Positions 5,940-6,961 of a DNA stretch of 6,961 bases are shown piece by piece. Position 1 is the first letter of the stretch; each line of letters begins with the position of its first letter. The position numbers and the translations under genes are program-made. The stretch is from Candidatus Kaiserbacteria bacterium RIFCSPHIGHO2_01_FULL_58_22 (GTDB lineage Bacteria; Patescibacteriota; Minisyncoccia; Phycocordibacterales; UBA2100). The DNA is taken from NCBI GenBank assembly GCA_001781445.1, contig MFLB01000018.1, positions 21,977 through 28,937 on the forward strand. The letters are read 5' to 3'. The notes under the pieces were generated by a model. The model saw only the letters and a program-made list of their open reading frames with translations. It did not search any database and had not been told where the DNA came from.

Positions 5940-5967
5940 AGTATAGCGTACAATCCCGCTCTTTCAA
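5940..5967 (-). promoter_or_regulatory. Strong promoter of the thioredoxin-like/dsbB pair, leaderless
   Basis: On the minus strand TTGAAA (5967-5962) and TATACT (5945-5940), each 5/6, are separated by 16 bases. Six bases lie between the -10 and the GTG at 5933, so the transcript should begin at the start codon. This is the best-formed promoter in the window. Confidence 0.6.
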
Positions 5968-6011
5968 CATCTCGTGCGTTCGGCGCGAATGGCGCGCGCG
6001 AACGGGCGGGA

Positions 6012-6017
6012 TACAAT
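6012..6017 (+). promoter_or_regulatory. -10 element of the VIT gene, leaderless
   Basis: TACAAT (5/6) ends 6 bases before the ATG at 6024, the same spacing as at 3218-3223 and 5945-5940. No convincing -35 is seen 16-18 bases upstream. A GC-rich imperfect palindrome (CGTTCG at 5977-5982, CGAACG at 5999-6004) occupies that region and might bind a regulator. Confidence 0.42.
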
Positions 6018-6023
6018 GCCCTC

Positions 6024-6509
6024 ATGCCTCAAAAGGAGCACATCGACAGGGACTTCCTCCTCCAGATAGTCCAGCCAGCGCTCATCGGCCTCATTGACGG
6101 ATCGGTCTCGACCCTTGCGCCGCTATTCGCCGCGGCGTTCGCAAGCCAAGACCCGCGCATCGCATTTTTGGTAGGCACGGCCGCGGCGATAGGCGCGGCG
6201 GTAAGCATGGCATTTGCGGAAGCGCTTTCAGATCCCGGCTACCAGACGGGAAGAGGCCATCCGATGATCCGAGGAAGCATCGTGGGCGCGACGACATTCT
6301 TCGGAGGCATTTTCCACACCCTCCCGTTCCTCCTGCCCGATTTCACGTCCGCTCTCTACCTTGCCTACGCGGTGGTCGGCATCGAGCTTCTCTTAATCGG
6401 CTACGCGCGCTATTACTACTTCAAGGCGAGCTTCTGGTTCTCGGTCGCGCAAGTGGTGTTCGGCGGAGCGCTCGTCTTCCTCGCCGGCGTCCTCATCGGT
6501 AGCGCATGA
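6024..6509 (+). CDS. Solo VIT-domain iron/manganese transporter (MbfA membrane-domain type)
   Basis: VIT/CCC1 proteins export Fe2+ or Mn2+ from the cytoplasm. The 161 residues contain five hydrophobic segments and read like the membrane half of MbfA (erythrin-VIT) proteins: LIGLIDGSVSTLAPLFAAAFA (20-40), AAIGAAVSMAFAEALSDPG (54-72), GRGHPMIRGSIVGATTFFGG (76-95), and the ending FGGALVFLAGVLIGSA. D25 and M62 fall where Asp and Met line the metal path in plant VIT1. MbfA carries an N-terminal ferritin-like erythrin domain of roughly 150 residues; none is encoded here or just upstream, and plant VIT1's cytosolic metal-binding loop is also missing. ATG 6024 is supported by the -10 six bases upstream; the open frame before it overlaps the opposite-strand thioredoxin-like gene. 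The family is likely, the metal unknown. Confidence 0.85.
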   Translation: MPQKEHIDRDFLLQIVQPALIGLIDGSVSTLAPLFAAAFASQDPRIAFLVGTAAAIGAAVSMAFAEALSDPGYQTGRGHPMIRGSIVGATTFFGGIFHTLPFLLPDFTSALYLAYAVVGIELLLIGYARYYYFKASFWFSVAQVVFGGALVFLAGVLIGSA

Positions 6510-6514
6510 AAATA

Positions 6515-6597
6515 GTTGACAGTGAACAGTGTACAGTTTACTGACGACGTAGAGCGAGTGAAATGCTGTTTACTGGTTACTGTTCACTGTTCACTGC
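6515..6597. repeat. CAGTGAACAGT imperfect inverted repeat between convergent genes
   Basis: CAGTGAACAGTGTACAGT (6520-6537) pairs with the reverse complement of 6579-6596, 17 of 18 bases, around a 41-base loop. Further CAGT/TTTACT variants extend both arms. It starts just after the VIT stop and overlaps the end of the SET-domain gene, whose last codons (Ser-Glu-Gln-stop) are read from the right arm. A transcript end for both convergent genes is plausible, but there is no T-run. Confidence 0.75.
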
Positions 6598-6961
6598 ATT
6601 GCCGGCATTTGCATCCGACGGGGCGGATGAATTCGTCGAAGTATTCGTCGCCGTAATCGATGGTGAGTTCCTCCCCCGCCGCGATGGCGCGCGCGGCGTG
6701 GATGAAGATGCGCCCGCCGCGCGCGCTCGCTTCGCAGTTGGGCGCGCAGGAATGGTTTACGAACCGCCCCTTGTGTCGCTCCTCGCCCGCGTCTATGGTC
6801 CACGCATCGTCGACCTCGAAGAGGTAGCGGGACGAAAGCGTGTCGGCGTACGAAGTGGGAATGCGTTCCCCCGTATATTCGACGACGAATTCCCCCTTCA
6901 GGAATCTCCGCGCGGCGAAAAGCCCGCTCCCGAGGCCGGGGCGCGGACGAACGGCGTGCGG
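6584..6961 (-). CDS. SET-domain protein lysine methyltransferase, N-terminus beyond window
   Basis: SET proteins transfer methyl groups from S-adenosylmethionine to protein lysines. The frame is open to the window edge and 125 codons are visible. The SAM-binding GLGSGLFAAR is followed by FLKGEFVVEYTGERI, then RFVNHSCAPNCEA (66-78), IAAGEELTIDYGDEYFDE with the likely catalytic tyrosine, and GCKCRQCSEQ at the end. C72 of NHSC with C117, C119 and C122 matches the post-SET zinc site known in histone methyltransferases such as DIM-5, in compact CxCxxC form. Since the SET fold starts just before the GxG motif, probably only a short N-terminal piece is missing. The stop codon lies inside the CAGTGAACAGT repeat. 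The substrate is unknown; ribosomal or DNA-binding proteins are possible in bacteria. Confidence 0.88.
   Translation of the reverse strand, partial: PHAVRPRPGLGSGLFAARRFLKGEFVVEYTGERIPTSYADTLSSRYLFEVDDAWTIDAGEERHKGRFVNHSCAPNCEASARGGRIFIHAARAIAAGEELTIDYGDEYFDEFIRPVGCKCRQCSEQ

Noticed and set aside
5523..6023. N-terminal extension of the VIT protein as an erythrin domain
   Set aside because: The extension begins in the TAGTAG repeat, runs antisense through the thioredoxin-like gene, is Arg-rich and has no ferritin-like ExxH motifs; a promoter lies directly before ATG 6024.

Overview
This window is a dense, high-G+C (roughly 60% by eye) bacterial segment with ten protein genes, no RNA genes and no gene-free stretch longer than about 150 bases. 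TGA, TAG and TAA are all used as ordinary stops. Small single-domain genes, a split DipZ-type thiol module, near-absent Shine-Dalgarno sequences, probable leaderless promoters and low-complexity intergenic palindromes together suggest a high-G+C member of the Patescibacteria/CPR (Parcubacteria-like). That assignment is an inference from style and family resemblance, not proof.

Layout. Bases 31-2402 hold a leftward three-gene operon for extracytoplasmic thiol reduction. Its genes, in transcription order, are a membrane-anchored thioredoxin with a Met-rich linker (2402-1875), the membrane electron conduit CcdA (1868-1140), and an anchored TlpA/DipZ-type thioredoxin with a C-terminal beta-rich domain (1143-31). 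Bases 2510-3084 hold a leftward pair: a small XRE-type HTH regulator (3084-2878), then a four-helix membrane protein (2875-2510). Bases 3085-3229 are a divergent promoter region with a cluster of ACGAAGGAC palindromes. Bases 3230-4900 encode a rightward GlcD/D-lactate-dehydrogenase-like FAD oxidoreductase. Bases 4923-5933 hold a leftward oxidative pair: a VKOR-type thioredoxin-like protein (5933-5556), then a DsbB/BdbC membrane oxidase (5471-4923), with a TAGTAG-rich inverted repeat between them. Bases 6024-6509 encode a rightward solo VIT-domain metal transporter resembling the membrane half of MbfA. After a CAGTGAACAGT inverted repeat, 6584-6961 encodes the C-terminal part of a leftward SET-domain methyltransferase that runs off the window.

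How the genes fit together. Five of the ten proteins concern disulfide chemistry outside the cytoplasm. CcdA would carry electrons outward to the two anchored thioredoxins (reductive arm). DsbB would withdraw electrons from the CPHC thioredoxin-like protein into the quinone pool (oxidative arm). The FAD oxidoreductase and VIT transporter lie between or beside these arms, so a link to redox or metal handling is possible, but only proximity supports it. Three promoters place a -10 hexamer exactly 6 nt before the start codon, which implies leaderless mRNAs.
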